A stretch of 64,000 nucleotides of DNA from Thermothielavioides terrestris NRRL 8126 (GCF_000226115.1 NC_016457.1:1-64000); one strand, 5' to 3'; counted from the stretch's first letter, positions 1 to 10,720 are shown. Translations and numbers: made by a program. Notes: generated by a model from the sequence alone, not told the origin.

Positions 1-194
1 CTAACCCTAACCCTAACCCTAACCCTAACCCTAACCCTAACCCTAACCCTAACCCTAACCCTAACCCTAACCCTAACCCTAACCCTAACCCTAACCCTAA
101 CCCTAACCCTAACCCTAACCCTAACCCTAACCCTAACCCTAACCCTAACCCTAACCCTAACCCTAAGTAACCCTAACCCTAAGTAACCCTAAGT
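1..194. repeat. Telomere, CCCTAA repeats
   Basis: The window begins with uninterrupted CCCTAA units (TTAGGG on the other strand), the usual telomere repeat of filamentous fungi. The array is perfect to about position 166. It then contains two variant units with an inserted GTAA and ends near 194 in unique sequence. This fixes the left edge as a true chromosome end, with the telomere oriented outward to the left. Confidence 0.98.
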
Positions 195-409
195 TCCTTA
201 CAGGAATCTAGCGCCCTAGAGGAAGGGGCCTATTTTAGAAGGGGGGGTAGTGTCATAGGATGCCCTATAACGTAGTTCGTTGCAGGTAGATAAGATAGTG
301 TATATACACTAGTCCGTATCCGGACTAGTATAGGGTTGTAGGCTAATAGGGATATCCTCTACGCTCTATAGCTATCTCCCACTTCCCTTCCTCGCGCAAC
401 TACACAAGT

Positions 410-606
410 TAATACACTACTATAAGGTTGCATCACCATCACTCCTATAATACTTAGAATAAGAGGGTTAGTGTAGATTACATGCCCTCGAACTAGATGT
501 TAGCCGACAGCCTAACAAAGACGCTAGAACCAAAGCCCTATAGGAAGTTTATAGAAATGCTTAATCTAGCGGATATCTAGGCCCTTATTAAGATCTACGT
601 CTACTA
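410..606 (+). pseudogene. Copia RNase H C-terminal remnant
   Basis: In the frame with GCC at 503 the translation ends ADSLTKTLEPKPYRKFIEML, preceded by VDYMPSN and a TAG. This matches the conserved end of Ty1/Copia RNase H (Y-[IV]-P-[ST]-N-x-M-x-A-D-G-L-T-K, then F and a final L). TAG replaces the expected Gln or Glu after the Asn. Stops follow at about 575 and 606. Nothing upstream of about 410 could be aligned by eye. Dead by truncation and nonsense codons. Confidence 0.72.
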
Positions 607-845
607 AGTAGCATAGAAGGAAGAAATATAGGGTTAGAAGAAGGCTTTAGCTAAGCCGAAGGTTCGGTTTATAGTATAATGTATAGGATTAAGAAGGGTA
701 GGCGTATAAGGCTTAGTAGATTAGAGCGATAGCAAAAGGACCTTAATACTATAGAATTGCTAGATTAGGAAGGACGTAGTGTTGGGAATAGCTTTATAGA
801 TTACTAGATTTGGTAGGCCGGAGCCAGAGGCTCGACCTAGGGGGG

Positions 846-1235
846 TGTATTAGAACTAGCCCAGCCTAGGGCACCGGGCTAGCCCACTGAGATTAGGATC
901 CACTAGCTTGATGCCCAACTGCCGCCCAAGACTAGGCTCCTAATTAGGAGAACTCTCCTACAATACAACATCCTCAACACTATGATTGATCCTAGTTGTG
1001 TGCATTGCCTGTATTGTAATAGCTTCATCTTCCTAAGCCTGCGTAGCGGTTCCAACATGTTTATACTCTATCACTTTAATATCTTCGCCCTTGCCTCTAG
1101 GAGCCCCCTGCTTATAGCGTGAGGTCTTTATCTGCTTAAGCAGTTAACTGCATTGACTAAGCGACAACAGCGACATTGATTGCTAAGTACATTGCCTACA
1201 AACCCATTGCTACTAGAATACCCTCCTTGTTAACA
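846..1235 (+). repeat. Probable 3' LTR of the Copia remnant
   Basis: The segment follows the purine tract directly and starts with TGT, as Copia LTRs do. It has no open reading frame and a mixed base composition. The 3' boundary was not defined because the partner LTR is missing and no target-site duplication can be checked. It could equally be ordinary subtelomeric spacer. Confidence 0.4.
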
Positions 1236-1365
1236 AAGCTGTCAGCCTCTGCATATGTCGCTAAACACTGTCAACCTCAAGTCTAACACTATGATCGTGG
1301 CCTACAAGTGCAAAGTAGTCTTACTTACCTTGGTCGACAAACTCGCTAGCGCTGCCCAACTCTCC

Positions 1366-2067
1366 TTAAGAGAAGAAGCTACTGGAGCCGCTGTTTCCAG
1401 AGTCGTTCTGGTCCTCGTTGTTGCTGCTGCTGCTGTTGCCTTCATTGGTGCTGCCAAACCCGCTCGACGAGTTGCTGCGAAAGAAGCCGCGACCGCTCTG
1501 CTGCTGGTCGTTATTCTTGCTGCTGTTGTAACTGCTGTCATCGTCGTTGCGGCCATAGCTGTTGTTCCAGTTGCTGCTGTAGCTGTCGTCCTGGTTGCTA
1601 CAGTAGCTGTTGGCCTGGCTGCTGCCGTAGTTGTCGTCCCGGTTGCTGCCGTAGTTGTCATCCCGGTTGCTGCCGTAGTTGTCGTCCTGGTTGCTGCCGT
1701 AGCTGTCATTCCGGCCACCGCCATAGTTGTCATCCCGGTTGCTGCCGTAGTTGTTGTCTCGGTTGCTGCTGTATTTGTTGCCCTGGCTGCTGCTGTAGCT
1801 GTCGTCCCGGTTGCTGCCGTAGTTGTTGTCCCGGTTGCTGCCGTAGCTGTCGTCCCGGTTGCTGCCATAGCTGCTATCTTTCCGATTGCCACCGTAGTTG
1901 TTGTTGTCGTCGTTGCTACCGTAGTTGCGGCCCTGCTGGTTGCGCCCGTAGCCATCGCCCTGCTGGTAGTCGTTGTCGGAGCGGTCGCTTTGCGAGTTGT
2001 CATAGCCGCTGCTCTGGTTGTCGCTCTCGCCAAAGCGTTGCTCAATGTCGTTGACGAAGCGAGACAT
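1366..2067 (-). CDS. DDR48-like Asn/Tyr/Gly/Ser repeat protein (stress-response type)
   Basis: A single-exon 233-aa protein starts MSRFVNDIEQRFG and then consists mostly of degenerate 8-residue repeats of the type YGSNRDDN/YGSNRDDS, ending in a Ser/Asn-rich tail. Yeast Ddr48 and related fungal stress proteins have the same composition and repeat style (family knowledge); molecular function is poorly defined, and no catalytic domain is visible. I chose the Met at 2067 over an in-frame Met at 2130 because the N-terminus MSxFVNxIEQ resembles other fungal members, while the extra 21 residues do not. The 24-bp DNA repeat makes the locus prone to length change. The large antisense ORFs over it are shadows of the repeat. 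Confidence 0.72.
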   Translation of the reverse strand: MSRFVNDIEQRFGESDNQSSGYDNSQSDRSDNDYQQGDGYGRNQQGRNYGSNDDNNNYGGNRKDSSYGSNRDDSYGSNRDNNYGSNRDDSYSSSQGNKYSSNRDNNYGSNRDDNYGGGRNDSYGSNQDDNYGSNRDDNYGSNRDDNYGSSQANSYCSNQDDSYSSNWNNSYGRNDDDSSYNSSKNNDQQQSGRGFFRSNSSSGFGSTNEGNSSSSNNEDQNDSGNSGSSSFFS

Positions 2068-3135
2068 GATGGGCAAACAGTCGCTGTCTGAGGGTGATTG
2101 GCGAGAGCTTGTAGTAGGAAGTGTTCGCACACTGAAGACAGGCTGTGAGGCAGGAGAGGCTTGTCAGAGAGACCGAGGACCAAGGAAAGAGGGTTGAGAG
2201 AGCTGCCTTTGTATCTCGAAGCTTGCACAGCTTCCCGCTTCCTCATCCCTCCATAGCCTAGACAGCCCTGAGGCCGTTCATCGGGCAACACTTGCTCAAG
2301 CTCCTAAGCTTGATTGCCACCCCACTGCTTGAGCGATGGCGACCTCGCTGCTTGCGTTGTTGGCGCCTCGTTCTTCCTGTATTGGGAAAGTGTGTGGCAT
2401 CCTCTCCACGCGCGTAAGCAAGACTGATTGGTTGGCAGCCATCGCGAATCCACTTGCTGTCGCTTGCTCAGCTGGACAGGCCCCCGACCTGTCCGCCACC
2501 CCACCGGGTTAGCAAGACATGTGCGGCTGTGGCCACACAGAGTGGTTGGCGACAATTGTGAATCGAGCTGTTCTGTCACTTGCTCAGCTGGACAAGCCCC
2601 TAAGCTGTCCACCAACCCACCGAGATATCCGCAAGACTAATGCGGCTGTGACCAGACAGTGGCACTATTGGATTCCCTTGCAGATCACCTTTCTGTATAG
2701 AGTAGTGCCTCTCGAACATGGACAGCCTCGGTTGGGCGTGAAGAGACAGCTTGCAAGCAGTGCGCTCTGAGCGGACGACATCGGGAGTTGCGTTCAGCTA
2801 AGCTGCCTTGACTTCAGCGCCATCCTCGGCATCTTCGCCGCCTCTACTCTACACGGAACGCCGCGTCAATATCGCGAAGATCATCCAACAGGGCAATTGG
2901 AATAAGATCACGGTTTGCTGGCTACCGTGGTAGTCCCCTCGAGCTTGCAATGCGCGGCCATTAGCTTCACTGGGGAGGAATGAGTGTATTATTTAGTAGA
3001 TCCATGGATTGGCGACCTCCCACCTACCCCCTACCCATCATTAGGACTGCCTCTTTCACAGGATCATGATCCATCCTCAACGCGACCTCCTAAAGAGCTA
3101 CCTATGTCCATGTCCGCCAAAGACCAGAGATCTCA
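2068..3135. other. Spacer with three diverged direct repeats
   Basis: No gene is supported here. The motif CTTGCTCAGCTGGACA recurs at 2463 and 2579 (116-bp spacing), embedded in longer similarity (GTCCGCCACCCCACCG versus GTCCACCAACCCACCG, then GCAAGAC...TGCGGCTGTG). A third, more diverged copy begins near 2291. Short ORFs overlap the copies and look fortuitous. From about 2770 to 3135 nothing is recognisable. Confidence 0.6.
2291..2670. repeat. Imperfect direct repeat, ~116-bp period
   Basis: Two clear copies start at 2463 and 2579 and a weaker one at 2291, sharing the motif CTTGCTCA(G/A)GCT and a downstream CCACCCCAC block. Unit similarity was judged by eye. Function unknown. Confidence 0.6.
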
Positions 3136-5634
3136 TCAAGAAGCATAATAGTCCTGCGATGTATATCCCCACATGTCGAAGGTCTCGCTGCCATCAAATA
3201 CCCCCCCTAACATGTTGTCCAGCCAGCTGGTCTCGTGTGCTAGCGATGAGAACCACGTGAGCCCTGGAAAATCCCACTCGAACACAAACTGCTCAGGGAC
3301 AAAGGACTCTAGCTCGTGTTGGCCTTCTTTAGCAGGCTCGTTTGCTCTCTCCGGTCCCGGACAGGAGAATTCGCCATCGTTCAGAGCGTTTGGCTCCCCG
3401 AGTAACCCGTGAGAAGCATTGTTCTGTCTCCATGATCTCACCGCTTTGCTAAACTTGTCAATGCTGACCCGGATGAGATGCAGGTAGGCGCTAGCAGTGT
3501 TGTTGCGCGCCGAGCCCCCGAGTCCTCCCTCAGATTTGCTTAGCTCGTCCACCAGCATCCGGCCTTTCTCAATCAAATCGTCGTTGAAGACAGACGAGCT
3601 GTGCAAACCGTCTTCTGGCAACAAGACGGCCAGTTTCAGGAGTAGCAGGTAGCAGAACGCATTCTTGGCCCATACAAAGTCCATCGCGTACCGGATGTCG
3701 CGCAAATATAGCCGTGGCTCCTCTAGGATGATGTCGAGGTGCTGCCTCAACGCCTGCTTGGCCATGCGCAAGATTTCCTTTCCGGCAGAGGACATGGCAC
3801 TGACGTCTTCGATTCCCGTGGCCTTGAGCGCGGCACACATTGCCATGCTGTCCGCCCAGCACCTCTGGACGGCGAGGTTCGGGCTGAGCCAAGGCATTTG
3901 TGTTTGATGTTTCTCGTAGATGCGCGTCCAGTCCTCGAACCAAACGTTGATATCGATCCGCGCATCGGCCAGCATTTCCATGATCTCGTCATCATCGTGC
4001 TCCCGGGGGCGTTGTTGAGCGTACTGAGAGAACGTCGAATAGATCCGGGCCCGAATTGCATTGAGTTCCACTTGGGAAATGAGGTACAAATCCATCCCCG
4101 TTGATGAGGGGCCGTTGATCAATACTCGACATCGCTGAGCGGCGCCCCTAAGCCGGAAACCTGGGGGTCCACCGGCGTCGACGTGCAAGATCTGTCCCAT
4201 CATCACCAGGTGCAACCATGTTCGAGTCTTCCGCATCAAAGTTGCATCGTTCTCGTCCACTTCTCCGGGAGCAGTTGCGGATCCGTCAGAGCATTTGGAG
4301 CCACCCTGGCTTCTAGTCGGGGGGTTAGCTAGGCAACGGGTGCAGAGATCGCCATAAGCTTCTGGGAGACCGATCTCCAATGCCATGCGGGTGGCCAAGG
4401 CGATCAACAGCGACCGCTCCGGCGCATAACAAGCCCTGACAAGGAGCGCCTGCACGGTCTCGAGACAGTCCCACGACATTCCTGGGATAGGCGCCGCGGC
4501 GACTGCAGCGTTGATAATGCGCTGGGTGTGCAAGTTGAGAGCACGGCTATGGTGCGACTCGGAACCGGTGAGGATGCGGCATCCGACGGAGCAAATGGCG
4601 CTGAGAAGAACCGAGCTCCGAGACCGGACGCTCTCGAAGCTGTCGGACAGCGGACAGAAAACGGGCACGTATCGATCACAGCCAGAAAAAAAAGTGCTGA
4701 AATAGGATTCGGCGTCTTCGAGCGTAATCAAGCCGGTGCTGATGGGGTCTAGGTTGGAGTACGTAAGCGGTGTGCTTGCCTGGAAGTGCGCTCTGCTCCT
4801 CTTCCGAGACCCCGTGGTCCCTGTCTCAGAGGTGACAACGATTTGAGAAGGCGCTGTGTCCTCCAGCGGTGCGGTTTCAGGAGTAGCTCGAGCGACCCTG
4901 AAAATGGGTGCAGGAGGCGCGGCGCTCTGCAGCACAGGGCGAAAGGAGTCGAAATTCCCGGTAAGACTGTTGCACGGCATCGATGGGCTAGATCTGAGCT
5001 GGCTCACCACCGTTTGTTCCTGTCCGGGACTGGCCATATCGATTCTTTGCCCCCCAGAACTCGACCTAACATCTTCCTCCAACCGCGTCGCAGACCAGCT
5101 TTGCGGGCTCGGCATAGAACTTGACCCTGGATTTGAGGGATTGCTTAGCTGCGCCTTTAGGTATTCAATTTCCTTTTCCAGGGCTTCGACTTTCCTAGCA
5201 AACAACATTTTTTAGCGGCTCTTCACGTCGAAATTAGCTGGGAGTCATACGCTTCATAGGGGTCTTTGGGGCGCTCGACAAACTCGCATGTCTTTAGCAA
5301 GGTGCGGCATCTTCAATACAAGTTAGTAGAACAGGGTGTGGCACAAGCCGTCATTGTGAAGAGCAGCCTGGTCTGGCCTACCGGGAACATGGCCGGAGTC
5401 CATCGCACTTGACCTTGGAGACGCGCGTGTTAGTCCCTGCAAAGGAAGAGAGGGCAACCCCCCGAGTTTGGAGACGCTCACTTTTGACGATCTGCATGAC
5501 CCACAGGCTTTCTTTAGACCGTTATTTGTTAGCACTGTTTCCCGACATCATGAGTTGAGGGTCTCTACCGGAATCCGCTTCTTGCGTGCTGGCGCAAGGT
5601 TGGAAGAACCCTCATCAGGAGACGCCATCTGCAT
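3136..5634 (-). CDS. Zn2Cys6 fungal-type transcription factor with Fungal_trans middle region
   Basis: Spliced model, complement of 3136..5194, 5251..5310, 5382..5413, 5482..5511 and 5569..5634, encodes 748 aa. Four introns (56-71 bp) with CTAAC- or CTAAT-type branch sites interrupt the 5' end. Only after splicing does the full zinc cluster appear: ACGSCRSSKVKCDGLRPCSR, then CRTLLKTC, giving C-x2-C-x6-C-x5-C-x2-C-x6-C at about residues 25-51. A basic RKKR lies before it, and a short heptad linker (KVEALEKEIEYLKAQL) follows, typical of dimerising regulators. The remaining ~650 residues include the helical middle region with the DCLETVQALLVRACY and WLHLVMMG motifs usual for Fungal_trans. Nuclear DNA-binding regulator; targets unknown. 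An alternative Met lies at 5628. It sits between two repeat-rich blocks, so it may be exposed to silencing or RIP leakage (inference). Confidence 0.85.
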
Positions 5635-5759
5635 GGTCCGAGATAGATGCGGGTGTTTAAAGCGAATGTTGTGGGCGCCGGGATGGGCGCTGCTCTGCGC
5701 AGATTGACCCCCTTTTCAAGTGCGTGCCGAGGCGAACTAATTGAGGAGCTGGCATGCTG

Positions 5760-5793
5760 ATGGCTAAAGAGGTCCCGCCAAGACCAATTTCCG
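5760..5793 (+). repeat. Left terminal inverted repeat of the AT-rich element
   Basis: Reads ATGGCTAAAGAGGTCCCGCC, then AAGACCAATTTCCG. The reverse complement of 11990-12023 reads the same for the first 23 bases and then differs at two or three positions. GC content is normal here, so the ends have escaped the mutation seen in the interior. Confidence 0.75.
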
Positions 5794-6242
5794 ATGTCCC
5801 TACAGATACCATGGCCGCCGTGCTTAGAAGTAACTCCTTTTGCCGCCGCTTAACAATTTCAACGCGGTAGTCCTTACGCCCGCGTCGCGCTAGCGGCTGC
5901 CTAGCCGCTAGTTTGTATCTACGTATATCCTGCCTACGTTTCCCCAACTAATCCGCGTCTATACCAACCCTCTATTCTGCTTAGACCTATATCACGATGT
6001 TGTATCGCTATAGAACTACGTATTTAGCCTATATCCAATAGATCCTATTAGTAAGTTAGTTTGCTACTAGCGTATCAGTAGTTGCTAAGCATTTATCTAG
6101 CTACTAACTAATATTCTACTATAGACCAACTTACACTATACGACTAGTAACTAGAAGACGCGCTTAGTAAGTTGTTTTACTATCTACTAATTAGCAGTTG
6201 CTAAGCATTGATCTAGCTATAGACTAGTTTACTTTATATAGT

Positions 6243-6431
6243 TAGTAGTAAAACAACGCGCTATATAGCTAGTAGTAAAATGATATGCTATATAGCTAGT
6301 AGTAAAACAATATACTATATAGCTAGTAGTAAAACAACGTGCTATAGGGCTAGTAGTAAAACGACGCGCTATATAGCTAGTAGTAAAACAATGTGCTATA
6401 GGGCTAGTAGTAAAACGATGTACTATATAGC
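6243..6431. repeat. 27-bp minisatellite, about 7 copies
   Basis: The motif TAGTAGTAAAAC recurs at 6243, 6270, 6297, 6324, 6351, 6378 and 6405, exactly 27 bp apart. The linker varies between forms of CGCGCTATATAGC and GTGCTATAGGGC. Additional direct repeats of AGTTGCTAAGCATTGATCTAG lie at about 6190 and 6480, with a diverged copy near 6090. It lies in the left subterminal part of the transposon. Confidence 0.9.
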
Positions 6432-7129
6432 TAGCAACCTAAAGACACACTAGATAAGTTGTTTTATCGTCTATCTATTAGTAGTTGCTAAGCATTGATC
6501 TAGCTATAGACTAGTATTCTACTATAGACTAGCTTACTTTATATAGTTGGCAATAAATTGATACGCTATACAGCTAGCAACAAAACGACGTGCTATATAA
6601 CTAGCAATAAAACGACGTAGTATTTACGGCCTACTAGCGCCCTTAGTCCCCTTTAATATATAAATGCCATTTAGTCTAATGTTTAATTTAATTACTAGTA
6701 TTGAATTGCTAATACTATGCCTATAGCGAGCTCCTCGGTCCTAGAACATCTGCCTACCGAGCTTGGCCTCGATCTAGCTACTTAGTAGGTGCTACCGTAG
6801 CTCCTTCCTAACTTAGAGCCCCTGATCCTACAATCATTATAATCGAGCGGCTTTCCAAGTCCTGCTCTAGCTTCTGCCTAGCTGCTAGATAGCTCTGTAC
6901 TATCCGATAAGGGAGATAGCTCTTTAATAGAGGAACTGGCTTCTAGATATAGGTATAGACATATATCCCTAATTCGCTTATCTAAACTAGAGCCTAAGAC
7001 GCTAAATAGCGGCCTTGCAATTCCTAACAACATTCTAGAGATCTAGGAACGTTAGTTCAAAGAAGGTGAGTTTACCCTCCTATATATAGTCTAGTAAGTT
7101 GAATAGCGCTAGGTATTACACTTCTATAG

Positions 7130-9200
7130 CCGGAGAGACGCCCTAAGGCAATGCTAAATGAAGACTATATTTCGTTGTCGCCTCTAGAAAACGCTATAAA
7201 AGACTAAAGGGCAAGGCAAACGTAATAGGGCGCTATAGAATATAGAGCTATACCGCTATACTCTCTACGAGGTTCAGTACAACGATAGCATCGTTGACAT
7301 CTCAATTCGCTATAGCTACAATCACTCGATAGAAGATATCGAGATAATTAAACGCCTATATACTATTATAGAGTATATCGCTTACCTCCTCTCTATTAGA
7401 TATAGCAATAGAGTAGTAGAACACTAGCTATATAGCTATATTGAAACCTCTGAGGCTAGGGCACGTCTTTATAGTATAGGTGGCTAGTACGTTATAACTA
7501 AGGAGATTTACAACCTTCGTAGGTCTCTTAAGCTTAGCAAATATAATATTTGTAAGATATAGTCCTATAAGGTTTTTAAAGAGGTAGAATTCGTAGAAGC
7601 CGTTACCTAGCTACTAGCCTACAATGATCGGTATAAGTATAAGGCATTGACTATACCTAGTAAGAACTCCTTTACGTTGGTCTTCGTATATAAAGACCTG
7701 TTGGATACGCTAAAAAAGTATAGCTAATTAGCGATTATAAATACTACTTATAAGACTGCCTATAGCGGTTAGCACCTATTTACAATTATAGTTCAAGACT
7801 TCAATAGCTACTAGCTCCCTTCTACTTACTTCTTTATAGAGAGGTAGACTACTAATAGTATTATAGTATACCTAGGCGTACTATTAGAGTAGTATAGGGG
7901 AGTAGCTGATAGGGGCTAGCTCCTAAAATATATAATTACCAACGACTCTATAGCTAAACAACTTACTGTCTAGGAGGCATTTAGCTACAATAAGCATAGC
8001 CTCCTATATATATAATATCTCTTCTATATAAAGTATTGCTAAGAGACTTTGAAGCGTTAGATTAGTACCAACAAGGAGTGCCTTAGCTATATAGCGGCTA
8101 CTTTTCTAAACTATTATTTGGAAAAAGGCTATATAGAGTCTATTGAGGCTGCTATTGCTTACGTTAGTACCAATAGGCTTAAGTAGTATTTGAAGAACAA
8201 CTAGCTAAACAACACTTAGCTATAGGCGTATTAGGTACAAGACCTGATCCCTCTACTTTACTAGATCACTATAATAAATATAGTCGAAGGATAGCACTCG
8301 AAGGTCAAGAACGCTAAGTCTATACTAAAGTAGCAAATGCCTAGTACCTTCCCCTTTGCTAGTTTAATCATTTACCTCGATCACTATATACAAGACTATT
8401 GAAACAAGGCGATCCGAACTAAGTTTAGGAGTCTCAATTATATACTTCTAGCTATATATATAGAGCGGTTTAACAGCTAGGGCTTCAATAGGCTGCCTAA
8501 GCGAGCTTAAGTACTGATCGTATATAAGCTATCGATAGCTTATAAGTAGTTCAATACTAACGAGCCTCTCGACTTCAATAGCGTTTTTATACTGGACTAG
8601 TTCCCTAGTCTATAATACAACGATAGGCAGTGGTAGAGCGGTCTAGTAGCTGTCCAGCTACTATAGCTAACTACCTAGGGTGCTACCGACATTGCTACTA
8701 AGGTCTCTGCATTTAGGTAGGCTACTCTAGATAAACGCTATAACCTAGACTATTACAACGTAGTCAACTAGGTAGATCAAGTGGCTTAGCTCTCGTAGAA
8801 TACCTTAATTCTAGAGCTAGTTGGCATCCCTCGCTATAGGTATAAGTAGTTTAAGAGCTAGTTACTCCCCTACTCGTATATCTAGCATTATTACTTATTA
8901 ACGAACTCGTTATAGCCAGAGCACTTCTAGTAGCTAGTCAACATCTTAGAAGCGAAGGGGTTTAGGATATACTATAGCGTCGTTCTACCGCTAGCAGATC
9001 TCACTAGTTTAGACAAGGTCTCTATTATATAGTACCTATTCCTATAGGTCTAGGAGCTAATATAGTTGCTATAAACTACGATATATAGGATCTAGGATAA
9101 CGTATAGGCAATATATAGCTCGTAAAAGGATCTCGACTATATTCTAGAGAAGCTATTGGGCAGGGTTTAGAAGGATCTACAATAGGTTTAGAGGTTAGAT
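7130..9200 (+). pseudogene. MULE-type transposase, nonsense-riddled but frame-intact
   Basis: One frame (that of GCG at 7731) stays in phase from about 7130 to 9200, roughly 690 codons, broken only by in-frame stops, mostly TAG. Recognisable parts: a FAR1/WRKY-like element ending SYNHSIEDIEIIKRL near 7320; the start of the MULE catalytic domain NTTYKTAYSG followed by HLFTIIVQDFNSY near 7740-7810; IITNDSIAKQL near 7935, where MULEs carry their second Asp; and FNTNEPLDFNSVFILD near 8550. The first catalytic Asp position reads Asn. Without restoring the stops the product is dead. Frame conservation over 2 kb without indels argues for point-mutation decay. Family assignment is by motif only. Confidence 0.66.
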
Positions 9201-9879
9201 ATTTCTTTGTTTATATCTCAATAATAAACAGCAATATACCATTCTCTAGTTGAGTACTAGCTAGCCGCTAGACTATATTACCTTATATCTCTAATACTAT
9301 TTTCAACTTTAAGGAACTTTGTAATAATTAATAGCTAGAAGTCAAAGGATTAGTAGCTAGCTAGCTACTAGACTATAAACAAGTTACTTAGTTCCTAGCT
9401 AATTAACGTGCTTAGAAAGGAGTTTCTATAATACTAAGATATAGCAAGTGTTGCCAATGGTCTAAGTCTTAGCCCTTAGACGAACTTTATAGAGTTGATC
9501 GAAGTTTCTAAAAGGGGGCTCAACACTATATAAAATCGTAGACAAATAGAAATTTTATCCTAACCCCTAAGCTCAGCTTTATAAAGAAACTAGAGAAGAA
9601 ATATAAATATAGAGGAGGTACTAGTTAGCTACTTTTCTACTACTAGTCTAGATACTTTGTAGTTAAATGATTTTAAAAAATAAACAATGTTTACTCTATA
9701 TAGTTAATATTGAAACCTTCAATTCTTTAAGAACTATATAGATATATAGGCTATACCTTTTTCTATTGCCCTAGAGCCCTCTACCTACTTCTTCTTCCTT
9801 TCCTTTTTCTAACCTTATAGCTATAGCCGTTGCCGTCTACCTACCTATATATATTACTATTATATAAGTTGATTTAAAG

Positions 9880-10720
9880 CTATTTCTATCGTCGCTATCG
9901 CTAGGAAGCTAATTAGCTATATTATAGCTTCAATCTATACTTTTTATACGCTCTATAAGTCGATTAAGTCGAAAAATCAGTTGAAATCGCGATAATAGCG
10001 GTACTATTGCGATTGGCAATAGCTAATTGAGTTATATAGCAACTTCAAATACAACGATATAGAGCTATATAAGGAGAACAACCCCTTTGTCGCCATTAAC
10101 AACGACGCTCTCGCTACTAGCGAGTAGCTAGCTCCTACTACCCCCCTAACCCCTATCGCCGACCCTCCTACTACCTCCGACTAGTAGTAGCAGCGCCTTT
10201 AGCCCTGCTTTACACGCCCTATACGCTCTACGCCTACTACCACTACTACTACTACCACTATTAACGAGGACGCTACTAGTAAGTAGCTAGCTCCTACCGC
10301 CCCTCTCGCCCTAGCCACCGCCTTTCCCACTGCCCCTAGCTAGTAGTAGCAACGCTTCTATGCCTACCCTATATATTCCACGCCTACTACTACTACTAAT
10401 ATTAGTATTAGTAGTAAGGACGCTACTAATAAGTAGCTAGCCCCCCCTGCCTCCCTAGCCCCTACTGCCCCTAGCTAGTAGTAGTAGCGCTCCTATATAT
10501 ACCTCGTGCCTACTACTACTACTAACACTAGTACTAGTAGTAAGAACGCTATTAGTAAGTAGCTAGCCCCCCCCGCTCCCCCTACCCCCCTTGCCCTAGC
10601 TACTCCCCCCGCTACCCCTACTACCCCCGCTAATAAGGGCAAGTCCAAGCTAGTTACGTCTAACAACCTTCGGAAGCGCCTAGCTAGGTCCTTAGGTATA
10701 AAGTCTTTAATAAAGAGTAC
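9880..10720 (+). pseudogene. Second decayed ORF of the element, Gln/Thr/Pro-rich with repeats
   Basis: The same frame phase (codon starts divisible by 3) can be read from about 9900 to 10720. An N-terminal part (LIELYSNFKYNDIELYKENN near 10030) precedes four repeat units containing DATSK-stop-LAP, runs of Thr (ACT/ACC triplets) and Ser-stop-stop-stop-Gln, where the TAGs probably replace CAG or TGG. A basic segment SNNLRKRLARSLGIKS-like follows near 10660. I recognise no domain. It may be an accessory protein of the transposon or a captured gene; the shared decay state suggests the same age as the transposase. Confidence 0.45.
10098..10640 (+). repeat. In-frame tandem repeat array, 125-165-bp units
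   Basis: The block GACGCTACTAGTAAGTAGCT or close variants starts at about 10104, 10269, 10419 and 10544, spaced 165, 150 and 125 bp, each followed by a C-rich CCTACC/GCCCCC stretch and an ACT-triplet run. All spacings are multiples of three to within the frame, so the array was coding before decay. Confidence 0.75.

Larger units (their letters stand above)
195..1235 (+). mobile_element. 3' end of a decayed Ty1/Copia retrotransposon cut off by the telomere
   Basis: The order is as expected for the right end of a Copia element on the + strand: the C-terminal end of the polyprotein (see 410-606), a spacer, a purine tract ending in GGGGGG at about 838-845, then a probable LTR opening TGTATTAGAACTAG at 846. 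The LTR end is uncertain; I place it near 1235 because normal coding sequence starts soon after. Gag, protease, integrase and most of reverse transcriptase are absent, and the telomere begins where they would be. Many TAG/TAA codons fit RIP. The family call rests on the RNase H tail; the LTR limits are inference. Confidence 0.7.

Noticed and set aside
1255..2291. Long Ala/Val-rich plus-strand and Thr/Ala-rich minus-strand ORFs over the DDR48-like gene
   Set aside because: They are other-frame readings of the same 24-bp repeat; only the Asn/Tyr/Gly frame matches a known protein type.
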